A DNA stretch of 64,000 bases. Origin: Cupriavidus pauculus (GTDB lineage Bacteria; Pseudomonadota; Gammaproteobacteria; Burkholderiales; Burkholderiaceae). The translations under genes were made by a program, and so were the position numbers. The DNA is taken from assembly GCF_008693385.1 (NCBI RefSeq), contig NZ_CP044067.1, positions 186,001 through 250,000 of the forward strand, given 5' to 3'. Position 1 is the first letter of the stretch. The number at the start of each line of letters is the position of its first letter. Of the stretch, positions 40,705 to 49,913 are shown piece after piece. A model generated the notes under the pieces. The model saw only the letters and a list, made by a program, of their open reading frames with translations. It had not been told where the DNA came from and searched no databases.

Positions 40705-42399
40705 TTACGCCCGCATCCGAATCAGATCCGCCGCCTTCTCCGCAAGCATGATCGTCGGCAGGTTCGTGTTGGCGCTCGGCACGGACGGCATGACCGACGC
40801 ATCGGCCACGCGCAGGCCATCGATGCCGATCACCCGGCAACGGGCATCGACCACGGCCTGGCGATCGTCTGCCCGCCCCATGCGGCAAGTGGACGTCGGA
40901 TGGCCCATCGGCGCGACGGCGCCGAGGATCTCCTCGTCGGTCAGTCGCTGCTGGCCGATCCAGCGCCCCGGTTTCAGCGCGTTGGCCATCACCCGGCGCG
41001 ACACCCGTGCCGGCGCATTGAGCGCGAGCTTCGCCCCCACCGCCACGAGCGTGCCCGCCAGGCCCGGCCGGTTGAACTGATTTGCGGCCATCACGGGCGG
41101 CAGGATAAACGCGTCGTGATAGCTGCGCCGCATCGCGGGCGAAGCCAGCAACGCCTCCACCATCCGCGCGGCCAGCACCATGCGCGGCGCATCGCGTGGG
41201 TCGTCGAGCAACCGGAAATCGATCGACGGCGGCGCATCTGCGTCGGGCGACGTCACGCGCACCGATCCACGCGAATAGGGCGCATACAGGGCCGCGCTCA
41301 CCATCGCGAGATCGGTGCCAAAACTGCGGGGCCCCACGCGCCCGAGCAACGACAGGATCAGGTCGCCCTCGGGGCAATCCGGCTGCCCGGAAGAATGCCG
41401 CACCCCCGCGCAGGCAAACGTGCGCACCGCGGACGACTGCCGCGCATGCCGCGGCAACGTGAGCGCGAATTGCAGATAAGGGTGGTTCTGAAGCTGACGC
41501 CCCACACCGGGCAGGTGCCAGCGCGGCACGATGCCCGCCGCACGCAAGGCGTCGCTGTCGCCGATGCCCGACCGCAGCAGGATGGCGGGCGAATGCACGC
41601 CGCCCGCGCACAGCACGACTTCATCGGCGTCGAGCCGAATCGCCGCATCGCCCCCGGTCTCGCCCCGCCGGTACGTGACACCAGTCGCCCGCCGAACGCC
41701 CGCATCGTCCGAGACCTCCACCCGCAGCACCGTGGCATCCGTCACGATCGTCAGGTTCGGCCGCGCGCGCACCGCGGCCGTCAGATAGCACGACACCCCG
41801 GACGAGCGGCGACCGTCGCGCGCCGCATAGGGCATGGCAAAGAAACCGCATCCGGGCCGCTCGTTGATATCGTCGATCGTCGCCAGCCCGCGCGCATGCG
41901 CCGCCGCCTCGATCGCAATCGCGATACCGGGCCACTCCGCGCGCGGCGCCCGCCTCACGGCGAACGGCCCATCGCTGCCGGGCCTGCCATCGCGTCCGGC
42001 ATCGCCCTCCGCGCGCTCGAAATAGGGCCGCACATCGTCCCACCCCCAGCCACCCGCGCCGGCATCGACCCAGCGCTCGTAGTCGGACGGCAGCCCGCGC
42101 AGCGTCCACATACCGTTGATGCTCGACCCGCCGCCCAGGATGCGCGCCTGCGGATACGGAAACTCGTCGCCACCGACGCGCCGCCGCGCCCGCAGTCCCG
42201 GCCAGAAATACGACGGGTTCAGCGACGCGCTCGGAAACGCATCGTCGATATCGGCCGGAATCGCATCGGGCCGCACATCGGCGCCGGCCTCGAGCAGCAC
42301 CACCGTCGCGGCCGGATCCTCCGACAGCCGCGCGGCCAGCACCGCGCCCGCCGTGCCGCCGCCGACGATCAGATACCGCGTCCTAGCGATTGTCGACAC
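40705..42399 (-). CDS. GMC-family flavin oxidoreductase (choline dehydrogenase-like)
   Basis: The 564-residue protein has the FAD-binding RYLIVGGGTAGAVLAARLSE at the N terminus, the GMC signature ARILGGGSSINGMWTLRG, DEVVLCAGGVHSPAILLRSGIG, and near the C terminus MGHPTSTCRMG with the catalytic His and the following Asn in ANTNLP. It should oxidise an alcohol, electron acceptor unknown. The start is GTG 42399, which overlaps the YciI gene by 17 bases; longer in-frame reading runs into that gene's antisense-free coding region. It is the last of nine genes of the hydroxyquinol-type operon. Confidence 0.88.
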   Translation of the reverse strand: MSTIARTRYLIVGGGTAGAVLAARLSEDPAATVVLLEAGADVRPDAIPADIDDAFPSASLNPSYFWPGLRARRRVGGDEFPYPQARILGGGSSINGMWTLRGLPSDYERWVDAGAGGWGWDDVRPYFERAEGDAGRDGRPGSDGPFAVRRAPRAEWPGIAIAIEAAAHARGLATIDDINERPGCGFFAMPYAARDGRRSSGVSCYLTAAVRARPNLTIVTDATVLRVEVSDDAGVRRATGVTYRRGETGGDAAIRLDADEVVLCAGGVHSPAILLRSGIGDSDALRAAGIVPRWHLPGVGRQLQNHPYLQFALTLPRHARQSSAVRTFACAGVRHSSGQPDCPEGDLILSLLGRVGPRSFGTDLAMVSAALYAPYSRGSVRVTSPDADAPPSIDFRLLDDPRDAPRMVLAARMVEALLASPAMRRSYHDAFILPPVMAANQFNRPGLAGTLVAVGAKLALNAPARVSRRVMANALKPGRWIGQQRLTDEEILGAVAPMGHPTSTCRMGRADDRQAVVDARCRVIGIDGLRVADASVMPSVPSANTNLPTIMLAEKAADLIRMRA

Positions 42400-42667
42400 G
42401 CTTGTTGAACGGGTGGATATTGACCTGCTGCCAGAGTCCCGCATGCGCGAACGGATCGTTGGCGTTGAACGCCACGACATCCTCCTTGCGGTCGGCCTCG
42501 ACGAGGAAGAACGAGCCGATCATCGTTTCGCCATCGTCGGCCAGCAGCGGGCCGGAGACGAGCGTGCGGAGCGTGGCCTGGGACAGATAGGCCTTGTGCG
42601 CTTCGTAGTTGGCCAGCCGCACAGACACCGCGTTGGGCTTGTCCAGCGCGTGGATCACGTAGAACAT
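42383..42667 (-). CDS. YciI-family small protein
   Basis: The 94-residue protein matches the YciI/YCII dimeric alpha-beta barrel family: MFYVIHALDKPNAVSVRLANYEAHKAYL and GSFFLVEADRKEDVVAFNANDPFAHAGLW. The conserved His and Asp of YciI-like proteins may act in acid-base chemistry; related proteins include muconolactone-isomerase-like and dehydrochlorination enzymes. In an aromatic pathway operon a lactone or ring-cleavage product step is possible. AGGAGA precedes ATG 42667. The 3' end overlaps the GMC gene. Confidence 0.85.
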   Translation of the reverse strand: MFYVIHALDKPNAVSVRLANYEAHKAYLSQATLRTLVSGPLLADDGETMIGSFFLVEADRKEDVVAFNANDPFAHAGLWQQVNIHPFNKRVDNR

Positions 42668-42675
42668 GGTTTCTC

Positions 42676-42978
42676 CTAGGGTTGATAGTCGACCTGATAC
42701 CGGGCAATGCGCAAATCGCCGAGCTCGCGCTTCACGCGCTGGTGTTCGGGGTGCACCGCGTACTGTTCCAGCGCGCCCTGCGAGTCGAACTCGGAGTAGA
42801 GCACCACGTCGCAGGCATAGTCGACGCGGCTGGAATCCACACCGATCTCGAGGTGCAGCAGCCCCGGAATCTTGCCGCGCAGGCTCTCGAACGCGGCCTT
42901 CAGTTGCGCGACGGCCGACAGCTTGTCGCTCTCGCTCTCGCCGCGCAGGTTCCACATCACGATGTGCTTGACGGTCAC
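42676..42978 (-). CDS. Dabb (stress-responsive alpha/beta barrel) family protein
   Basis: The 100-residue protein has the Dabb fold: VTVKHIVMWNLRGESESDK, the central LEIGVDSSRVDYACDVVLYSEFDSQGALEQYAVHPEHQRVK. It probably forms a dimer. The family contains small decarboxylases, cyclases and proteins of unknown role near aromatic genes. The start is GTG 42978, behind GGAGG seven bases upstream, and overlaps the dioxygenase stop by four bases. Confidence 0.85.
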   Translation of the reverse strand: MTVKHIVMWNLRGESESDKLSAVAQLKAAFESLRGKIPGLLHLEIGVDSSRVDYACDVVLYSEFDSQGALEQYAVHPEHQRVKRELGDLRIARYQVDYQP

Positions 42979-43850
42979 GCGATTGCCTCCCTGGTCACCG
43001 GATTGAGAATAAAGTCGAAGTCGAGCGTGTAGAACGGCGTCGCCGACTCGCTGCCGTCGGGCGCGCGCCCCGGCCGATGCTCGACCCAGTCCGCGATCAG
43101 CGACGAGCGCACGCCGAACACCGCATCGGAGTCGAGATACTGGCACCCCTCGCGGAACACATGCGTGACGAGTGTCTCGTAGCCCGGCGCCGATACCATG
43201 AAGTGCAGATGCGCGGGCCGCCACGGATGGCGCCCCATGGCGTCGAGCATGCGCCCGACCGGCCCGTCGTGCGGAATCGGATAGCTTTCCGCGACGATCG
43301 ACTTGAAGTGGAAGCGGCCCTCGGGATCGGCCAGCAGCGTGCCGCGGCCCTGCGCGGGCCCGCCGTCGCGCTGGACGTCGTAGAAGCCCTCGGCGTCCGC
43401 CTGCCAGACCTCGAGCTTGGCACCGGGGACGATCTCGCCGGTGATGCTGCGCACCTGGCCGCTCACGAAGCACGGTTCCCCGGCCATGCCGTTGCCGACG
43501 TCCGCGCCCAGCGCGTAGTCGGGCGCATCATCGACGTAGAACGGCCCGAAGACCGTGGCCTCCGTGCAGCCCTGCGGCTTGCGATGGTTCTGCGCGGTCA
43601 CGAGCGTGGACAGGCCGAGCGTGTCCGACAGCAGGATGAACTCCTGCCGCGTCGGCGTGCACGTCTGGCCCACCTCGGTCAGGAACTGGATGCCGGCGGC
43701 CCATTCCTCCTCGGTCAGCCGGGTTTCCCGGGCAAACGCGTGGAGATGCTGGACCAGGCTCGTCATGATCTCCTTGAGCCGGCTGTCCTTCATGTCGTGG
43801 TTGCGCGCCAGTACCGCCTGGGTAATGGTCTCCTCATTGAGGTTGCGCAT
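42975..43850 (-). CDS. Intradiol ring-cleavage dioxygenase, probable hydroxyquinol 1,2-dioxygenase
   Basis: The 291-residue non-haem Fe(III) enzyme keeps all four iron ligands: Tyr157 in EGFYDVQ, Tyr190 in SYPIPHDGPVG, His214 and His216 in RPAHLHFMV. The N-terminal linker domain (NLNEETITQAVLARN, GQTCTPTRQEFILLSDTLG) and VFGPFYVDDAP suit hydroxyquinol 1,2-dioxygenases and chlorocatechol-type enzymes more than plain catechol dioxygenase. It would cleave 1,2,4-trihydroxybenzene to maleylacetate, for which a reductase is encoded at 51750-52814. The substrate assignment is by family and context, not proof. Confidence 0.88.
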   Translation of the reverse strand: MRNLNEETITQAVLARNHDMKDSRLKEIMTSLVQHLHAFARETRLTEEEWAAGIQFLTEVGQTCTPTRQEFILLSDTLGLSTLVTAQNHRKPQGCTEATVFGPFYVDDAPDYALGADVGNGMAGEPCFVSGQVRSITGEIVPGAKLEVWQADAEGFYDVQRDGGPAQGRGTLLADPEGRFHFKSIVAESYPIPHDGPVGRMLDAMGRHPWRPAHLHFMVSAPGYETLVTHVFREGCQYLDSDAVFGVRSSLIADWVEHRPGRAPDGSESATPFYTLDFDFILNPVTREAIA

Positions 43851-43877
43851 GATGGTCGCTCCTGATGAAAGGGTTGG

Positions 43878-44843
43878 TTACGCCTTGTCGACGTCTTCCC
43901 AGCGCGGGCAGGTACGCTTGTCCGCGGGGATGTCCACCGACTGGTAGTTGGTCTTGTCGATCACAGTGGCCGGCAGGACGATCTCGGTCTTCACCGGCAG
44001 GTTGCGCAGCTTGCGGATCGCGGTCATCGTGCCGAGGCAGCCCTGGATAAAGCCGTTGTAGTCGCCCGTGGCGAGCAGCGTGCCGGCCTTGATCGCATCG
44101 ACCGCCTCCTTGGTGCCGTTGATGCCGGACACCAGCGCCTTGCGATTGGCGCCCTGCAGCGCTTCGATCGCGCCGATCGCCATGGCGTCGTTGGCCGCGA
44201 ACACCGCGTCGATCTGCGGGTACGACTGCATCAGGTTCTCCATCACCTGCAGGGCCTGCAGGCGCTGGTAGTTGGCCGGCTGCGAGGCCACGAGCTTGAT
44301 GTTCGGGAACGCCTTCAGCGCGTCGCGCACGCCGCGCGTGCGGTCGATACTGGTGGCCGAGCCTTTCACGCCCTCGAGCAGGATCAGGTTGCCCTTGCCG
44401 CCCATCGCCTTGAACAGGTGCGTGGCGGTCTTCAGACCGAGCTCGTAGTCGCTGGCGCCGACGAACGCGACGAAGTTACCCACTTCGCTGCGATCGGTCA
44501 CGTTCACCACCGGGATATTCGCGGCGTTGATCTTCTTGACGCCGGGGCCCATCGCCTTGTAGTCCACGGGCACGAACACCACCGCATCGGCCTTCTTGAT
44601 GATCACATCCTCGATCTGGCTCATCTGCTCGGGAATGCTGTCCGGCTTGGTCGGGATGTAGTGCGTGACCTTGGCGTTGAGATCCTTCGCGGCCGCATCG
44701 GCGCCCTGGCGCAGCGCCTGAAAATACGGGTTGGTCTGGTTCTTCGTGAACACCGCGATTTTCTCGCCGTCCGCATGCGCGGCGGACATCGCGAGCAGCG
44801 ACATCGCAAGGGCACCGGTCAGCGTGAGGATATGCTTGGGCAT
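43878..44843 (-). CDS. Ribose-type (RbsB-like) ABC substrate-binding protein
   Basis: The 321-residue periplasmic protein has a Sec signal peptide (cleavage expected after AHA, residue 23) and the type I fold of sugar-binding proteins: KIAVFTKNQTNPYFQALRQGADAAAKDL, DAVVFVPVDYKAMGPGVKKINAANIPVVNV and DAVFAANDAMAIGAIEAL. Next to a dioxygenase and an amidohydrolase its ligand may be an aromatic or glycosylated compound rather than ribose. It follows the two permease genes, an order unlike the usual rbs operon. Confidence 0.9.
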   Translation of the reverse strand: MPKHILTLTGALAMSLLAMSAAHADGEKIAVFTKNQTNPYFQALRQGADAAAKDLNAKVTHYIPTKPDSIPEQMSQIEDVIIKKADAVVFVPVDYKAMGPGVKKINAANIPVVNVTDRSEVGNFVAFVGASDYELGLKTATHLFKAMGGKGNLILLEGVKGSATSIDRTRGVRDALKAFPNIKLVASQPANYQRLQALQVMENLMQSYPQIDAVFAANDAMAIGAIEALQGANRKALVSGINGTKEAVDAIKAGTLLATGDYNGFIQGCLGTMTAIRKLRNLPVKTEIVLPATVIDKTNYQSVDIPADKRTCPRWEDVDKA

Positions 44844-44876
44844 GTCAGTCTCCGTTTTACGTATGGTTGTGTGAAA

Positions 44877-45857
44877 TCAGCGCGTTCCGCTTCTGCGGCG
44901 GGACAGCGTGTCGAAGAACACCGCGAGCACGACGATGACGCCCGTGACCAGCGGCTGCCAGTTCGCGCTGATGGTCAGCAGGTTCATGCCGTTGAGCACG
45001 AGCGTGAGGATGATCGCGCCGATCAGCGTGCCCGAGACACGGCCGACGCCGCCGAACAGCGAGGTGCCGCCGATCAGCACGGCCGCGATCGCGGGCAGCG
45101 TCAGCGCCTCGCCGATATCGCCTTCGGCCGAATTCAGCCGCGCGAGGAAGACGAGGCTTGCGAGTCCGGCCATGGCGCCGCTGATCACGTAGACGAGAAT
45201 CAGCCGGCGGCTCACGGGCACGCCCGAGAGGCGCGCGGCCACGGGGTTGGCGCCGATGGCGTAGATCTCCTGCCCGAACGTGGTCTTCTGCGCCACGGCG
45301 ATGCCGACGAACAGGAATGCGAGCATCAGGAACACCGGGATCGGCACGCCCCACAGGTAGCCACTGCCGATGGCGCGGAACTCGGGCGGAAATCCATGGA
45401 TCGTTTCACCGGCCATGAACCAGTAGGTCAGGCCGTGCAGCACCCACAACATGCCGTAGGTCGCGATAAACGGCGGTATGCGCAGCTTGGCCACGAGCAG
45501 ACCATTGGCCAGCCCGATGAGCGTGCCGCAGCCGAGGCCGACGGCCACGCCGAGCAGCGGGGAACCCGTGCCCTTGATCACGCTCGCGGCCAGGCAGGCG
45601 GACATCGCCACATTGGCCCCGACGGACAGATCGAGCCCGCCGGTCAGGATCACGAGCGTCAGCCCGGACGCGAGCAGGAACAGCAGGCTTGCCTGCCGCA
45701 ACACGTTGATCAGGTTGCCGGTGGTGAGGAACGCGTCCGAGGCGACGGCCAGCAGTGCGCAAAGCACGCCGAGCGCGGCCAGCCGGTACACGAGCGATCG
45801 CGCATCGGAGGACAGGGACAGCGGCGCGGCGCCGCCAGCGGTGGTGGTCGTGGTCAT
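44877..45857 (-). CDS. Ribose-type ABC transporter permease (RbsC-like), second copy
   Basis: The 326-residue inner-membrane permease has the RbsC signature regions NLINVLRQASLLFLLASGLTLVILTGGLDLSVGANV, IPPFIATYGMLWVLHGLTY, and the coupling loop AIGANPVAARLSGVPV. ATG 45857 overlaps the stop of the first permease gene by four bases. Together they should form a heterodimeric channel. Confidence 0.92.
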   Translation of the reverse strand: MTTTTTAGGAAPLSLSSDARSLVYRLAALGVLCALLAVASDAFLTTGNLINVLRQASLLFLLASGLTLVILTGGLDLSVGANVAMSACLAASVIKGTGSPLLGVAVGLGCGTLIGLANGLLVAKLRIPPFIATYGMLWVLHGLTYWFMAGETIHGFPPEFRAIGSGYLWGVPIPVFLMLAFLFVGIAVAQKTTFGQEIYAIGANPVAARLSGVPVSRRLILVYVISGAMAGLASLVFLARLNSAEGDIGEALTLPAIAAVLIGGTSLFGGVGRVSGTLIGAIILTLVLNGMNLLTISANWQPLVTGVIVVLAVFFDTLSRRRSGTR

Positions 45858-46891
45858 GCGCGCTCCTTCGTGTTCTTGAACGATTCGATCAGCAGCACGA
45901 GCAGCACCAGCAGACCGATGGCCGCCACCTGCACCGCGGATGGCACGCCCAGCAGGTTCAGGCCATTGCGCAGCACACCGACGGCCAGCACGCCGAGCAC
46001 GGTGCCGGGCAGCCAGCCGTTGCCGCGATCGAACGTGGTGCCGCCCACGGCCACCGCGGCAATCGCGTCGAACTCCATGCCGATGGCGGCCGTCGGATGC
46101 CCGGCGTTCATGCGCGCGGTCAGCAGCAGCGCGGCAATCCCGGCCATGACGCCGCCGAGCACGTACACGGCAATCAGGTAACGATGGATGCTGACGCCCG
46201 CGAACTTCAGCGCCTCGCGGTTGCCGCCGAGTGCGAATACGTAGGTGCCGAAGCGCGTGCGGTAGAGCAGCCAGTGGAACAGCGCATAGCTGGCGGCCGC
46301 GATATAGATCGGAATCGGCACGCCGAGCCATTCGCCCGCGTAGAGGTCGGGAATCGCGTCCGAGATGCCGACCACGCTCTGGCCATCGGTCAGCACGAGC
46401 GCGAGGCCTTGCGCGGCGCCGAGCGTCCCCAGGGTGGCCACGAACGGCGGAATGCCGAGACCGGTGACCAGGCCGCCGTTGACGAGCCCGAACGCGATGC
46501 CGACGCCCAGCGCGGCGAGCAGCGCGAGCGATACCGAGCCCGTGGAGATGTTGACCATGGCCAGCACCACGCCGCACAGCGTCAGTACCGCCCCGATCGA
46601 CAGATCGAGACCTTCGGTCATGATGATCAGCGTCATCGGCAATGCAATCAGCAGCAGGATGGTCGATTGCGTGCCGACGTTGAGCAGGTTGGCCACGCTG
46701 AGGAAGCCAGAGCCGAATACGCTGAAGGCGGCGATCAGCAATAGCAGCACCCATGCGGCGCCGGGAATGCGGCCCGCAAGGCCGGCGGTGGGCACGAGAG
46801 CGGCAGCGCGTGGGGTGGCGGGTGTCAGCGACATGGCATCGGGATGCAGGATGGCTTGTGGAGCAGGGCGGGTATCAGGCATGTCAGGCAT
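45854..46891 (-). CDS. Ribose-type ABC transporter permease (RbsC-like), first copy
   Basis: The 345-residue permease shows NLLNVGTQSTILLLIALPMTLIIMTEGLDLSIGAVL, IPPFVATLGTLGAAQGLAL and the coupling loop FALGGNREALKFAGVSI. It differs clearly from the neighbouring permease, so the channel is a heterodimer. The start at 46891 (or ATG 46882) overlaps the ATPase gene by eight bases. It is tightly coupled within the operon. Confidence 0.92.
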   Translation of the reverse strand: MPDMPDTRPAPQAILHPDAMSLTPATPRAAALVPTAGLAGRIPGAAWVLLLLIAAFSVFGSGFLSVANLLNVGTQSTILLLIALPMTLIIMTEGLDLSIGAVLTLCGVVLAMVNISTGSVSLALLAALGVGIAFGLVNGGLVTGLGIPPFVATLGTLGAAQGLALVLTDGQSVVGISDAIPDLYAGEWLGVPIPIYIAAASYALFHWLLYRTRFGTYVFALGGNREALKFAGVSIHRYLIAVYVLGGVMAGIAALLLTARMNAGHPTAAIGMEFDAIAAVAVGGTTFDRGNGWLPGTVLGVLAVGVLRNGLNLLGVPSAVQVAAIGLLVLLVLLIESFKNTKERA

Positions 46892-48416
46892 CGTTCATCC
46901 CCAGTTGCAGAACGCTTTCCTCTGTCATTTGCGTGTAGTCGAGTTCGCCGGCGATCCGGCCCTCGCGCATCACGTACGTGCGATCGCAGACGTTGACGAT
47001 CTCGGGCAGCTCGGAACTGATCAGCAGCACCGCGGCCCCGTCCTTCACGAGCCCATCGATCAGCGCGAAGATCTCGGCCTTGGCGCCCACGTCGATACCG
47101 CGCGTCGGCTCGTCGAAGATGAACAGCTTCGATTCCGCGAGCAGCCATTTGCCGATGACGATCTTCTGCTGGTTGCCGCCCGACAGGTTCTGCGCGAGCT
47201 GGTCGCCATTCGGCGTGGCGATGCGCAGCCGTTCGATCTCGCGGCTGGACATCACGTCGGCCTTGCGGCCGCTGTACCAGCGCGCCGGAAACGCGCGGCC
47301 CAGGCCGGCCAGCATCAGGTTGTCGCGCACGGTGCGGATCAGCGCGAGGCCCTCGGTCTTGCGGCTCTCGGGGATCAGCGCGGCGCCCAGCGCGCGCGCC
47401 TTCTCGGGGCCGCCCGTCATCGGCTTGCCGAAGATGCGGATCTCGCCCTCGCGGATCGCATCGGCGCCAAAGATCGCGCGCGCCACCTCGCTGCGGCCCG
47501 ACCCGACAAGGCCGGCCAGCCCGACGATTTCACCGGCGCGCACATTCAGGTTGATGCCCTCGATACCGTTGGCGGCACTCACGCCGCGCACCTCCAGCGC
47601 GAGGTCGCCGGTGGGCCCGCCGCGCGTGCGCTGATAGGTCATGTCCACCTTGCGGCCGACCATGCGCGCGACCAGCTCGTCGGGCGTGGCATCGCCGGGC
47701 AGGTAGCTGCCGACCTTGCGGCCGTCGCGCATCACCGTGATGCGGTCGCCGAGCGCGAAGACCTCGGCCATGCGATGCGAGATATAGATCAGGGAGACGC
47801 CGTCGGCCTTCAGGCGGCCGATGACCTCGAACAGCTTTTCCGTTTCGCGGTCGGAGAGCGCCGCGGTCGGCTCGTCGAGCACGAGGATGCGCGCCTTCTG
47901 GGACAGCGCCTTGGCAATCTCGATCATCTGCTGCTGCGCCACGCCGAGCTCGTGCACGAGCGTGTGCGTGGACAGGTCCATGCCCAGCATGTCGAGCAGC
48001 CGGCGGGCCTCCGCATGCATGGCCTTGTGATCGACCGATCCCGGCAGCCAGCCGCGCGGCTCGCGGCCGAGAAAGATGTTCTGCGCGATGTTCAGGTATG
48101 GCACCAGCGAGAATTCCTGGAAGATCACGGCGATGCCAAGGCGCATCGTGTCCGAGGGGCTTGCCACGCTCACGGGCTGGCCCTCGTGATAGAACGCGCC
48201 GGCATCGGCCACATAGACGCCGCACAGCACCTTCATCAGCGACGATTTGCCCGCGCCATTCTCGCCGAGCAGCATATGGACTTCGCCCGGATAAACCGAG
48301 AATGACACGTCGTCGAGCGCCTTGACGCCCGGAAAGGTCTTCGAGATGCCGCGCATCTCGAGTAAGGGCGCGCGCGGCGGTGTGGCCGACGGCGGCGCGT
48401 CGCAGATTGCGTTCAT
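46884..48416 (-). CDS. Ribose-type ABC transporter ATPase (RbsA-like, two ABC domains)
   Basis: The 510-residue ATPase has two tandem ABC domains. The first has GENGAGKSS, the signature region LGVAQQQMIEIAKAL and Walker B ILVLDEPTAAL. The second has the typical degenerate P-loop GLVGSGRSE of RbsA-like proteins, LSGGNQQKIVIGKWL and FIFDEPTRGIDVG. It drives the two permeases. It begins nine bases after the amidohydrolase stop and precedes the permease genes in the operon. Confidence 0.93.
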   Translation of the reverse strand: MNAICDAPPSATPPRAPLLEMRGISKTFPGVKALDDVSFSVYPGEVHMLLGENGAGKSSLMKVLCGVYVADAGAFYHEGQPVSVASPSDTMRLGIAVIFQEFSLVPYLNIAQNIFLGREPRGWLPGSVDHKAMHAEARRLLDMLGMDLSTHTLVHELGVAQQQMIEIAKALSQKARILVLDEPTAALSDRETEKLFEVIGRLKADGVSLIYISHRMAEVFALGDRITVMRDGRKVGSYLPGDATPDELVARMVGRKVDMTYQRTRGGPTGDLALEVRGVSAANGIEGINLNVRAGEIVGLAGLVGSGRSEVARAIFGADAIREGEIRIFGKPMTGGPEKARALGAALIPESRKTEGLALIRTVRDNLMLAGLGRAFPARWYSGRKADVMSSREIERLRIATPNGDQLAQNLSGGNQQKIVIGKWLLAESKLFIFDEPTRGIDVGAKAEIFALIDGLVKDGAAVLLISSELPEIVNVCDRTYVMREGRIAGELDYTQMTEESVLQLGMNDA

Positions 48417-48425
48417 GGTCTCCTC

Positions 48426-49775
48426 CTACTTATGGGTATGGCGCTGCAGCAGCCGTTCGCCCGATGCGCGCAGCGTCGCCAGGGCGGAGGGCAGTCCGTC
48501 CGCGAGCAACTGGCCGTTACGCTTGCGGGCAACCCCGCCGACGAACACGCTGTCGATATTGGCGAGGCTCGCCTGCATCACGACCGCGCTGACGGGGTCG
48601 TGCACGGGGAACATGTTCATGCGCCGCGCGTCGATCATCACGAGGTCCGCCTGCTTGCCCGGCGCGAGCGAGCCGATGCGGTCGGACATGCCGAGCATCC
48701 GCGCGCCTTCCACGGTGATCCATGCCAGCGCGTCGGCACAGCTCACGTCGTGCTGGGCGGCAATGCCATCGTGCGCCCGGCGATATGCCGCATGATCGAG
48801 CGCGCGCTGCACGCCGAGCGCGATCCGCGCGGTCACGAACATCTCGCCCGACAGGCCGGACTCCAGGTCCACGCCAAGCGACGGCGCCGCGCCGAGCGCG
48901 CGCAGGCGCCCCGTGATCGGAAACCCGTGCCCCTGCGTGAGCTCGTTCTCGGGCGTCACCGAGAAGCTCATGCCGGCCGCGACGAAGCGCGCCAGCTGCG
49001 CGTCCGTGAGGTTGTTGCCGTGCACGATATTGATCTGGGGCCCGAGCAGGCCGGCGGCTTCCAGGCGCTCCCAGCCTTCGGGCGTGCGGGCCGCGCCGCC
49101 GCCCTGATGCATGCTCGCGATCAGGCCAAACTCCTTCGCCAGCGCGAAGTCGTGCAGCGCCACGTCCATGGTCGAGTAATGCGGGCCCAGGATCGCCAGG
49201 CCGAGACTCACGCGGGCATCGCCTTGCAGCCGGTGCGCGATGCGCTCGACCTCGGCACGCGGATGGGGCGTTTCCCAGAACGGCGCGACGCCAGGTTTCG
49301 GATCGGGCTTGGGCGAACCGTGAAAGAACGCGGCGCGGATGCCGGATGCCTGCAGCGCATCGATGGCGGCGTCGCTATGCGCGGGCGTCGGGTTGTTGTG
49401 GCACCAGTCGACGAGCGTCGTCGTGCCGCAATCGAGCTGGTTCCAGGCACCGACGAGCGTGGCGATATGGATGTCCTCGGGCGTGAAGCGCGTGGCCAGT
49501 CCCGCATGCATCTGCCGGAAGTATTCGGTCAGCGTCCAGCCTGCCGCGACGCCGCGCAGGGCGGTCTGCCACGTATGCATATGGGCGTTGACAAAGCCGG
49601 GCGTGACGATGAATCCTTCGGCGTCGATCGCGGGGGCTTCCGCGTCGAGATGCTTGCCGATAGCCGCGATGCGGTCGCCGTCGATCAGCAGATCGCCGGT
49701 CGTCACGCCGCACGGGTTGCCAGGTTCGGCCTCCATCGTGACGAGCGTCGCCCCGCGTATGAGCGTTCGCGTCAT
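48426..49775 (-). CDS. Metal-dependent amidohydrolase (Atz/Trz deaminase-like)
   Basis: The 449-residue TIM-barrel enzyme keeps the mononuclear metal set of the Atz/Trz/cytosine deaminase-like group: His65 and His67 in VNAHMHTW, His223 in ASMHQGG, His252 in VHGNNL and Asp303 in GVDLES. It should hydrolyse an amino, halo or amide group from a ring or cleave a cyclic amide. As the first gene of the operon it may start the pathway by converting the imported compound. ATG 49775 with AGGAG is preferred over ATG 49799. It resembles the amidohydrolase at 56404-57729. Confidence 0.9.
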   Translation of the reverse strand: MTRTLIRGATLVTMEAEPGNPCGVTTGDLLIDGDRIAAIGKHLDAEAPAIDAEGFIVTPGFVNAHMHTWQTALRGVAAGWTLTEYFRQMHAGLATRFTPEDIHIATLVGAWNQLDCGTTTLVDWCHNNPTPAHSDAAIDALQASGIRAAFFHGSPKPDPKPGVAPFWETPHPRAEVERIAHRLQGDARVSLGLAILGPHYSTMDVALHDFALAKEFGLIASMHQGGGAARTPEGWERLEAAGLLGPQINIVHGNNLTDAQLARFVAAGMSFSVTPENELTQGHGFPITGRLRALGAAPSLGVDLESGLSGEMFVTARIALGVQRALDHAAYRRAHDGIAAQHDVSCADALAWITVEGARMLGMSDRIGSLAPGKQADLVMIDARRMNMFPVHDPVSAVVMQASLANIDSVFVGGVARKRNGQLLADGLPSALATLRASGERLLQRHTHK

Positions 49776-49870
49776 CGTTCTTGTCTCCTCGTCCGGCATC
49801 GTGATCGGCCGGTTGAAAGCAGTCTATACTCCGCCAAATCGAAAAAAAACGATGCCAGAGGAAATCTTTC

Positions 49871-49889
49871 TTCCGCCTGGCGAGAAAAT
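49871..49889. promoter_or_regulatory. Candidate LysR site 1 (amidohydrolase-lysR divergent region)
   Basis: TTCCGCCTGGCGAGAAAAT at 49871-49889 lies 25 bp before the lysR start and opposite the amidohydrolase operon. It has a partial dyad around GCC-T-GGC with outer TTC/GAA. A sequence with 15 of 19 identical bases occurs upstream of the maleylacetate reductase gene at 52898-52916. Confidence 0.6.
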
Positions 49890-49913
49890 AGCGGCAAAGG
49901 TGGAGACCACATC

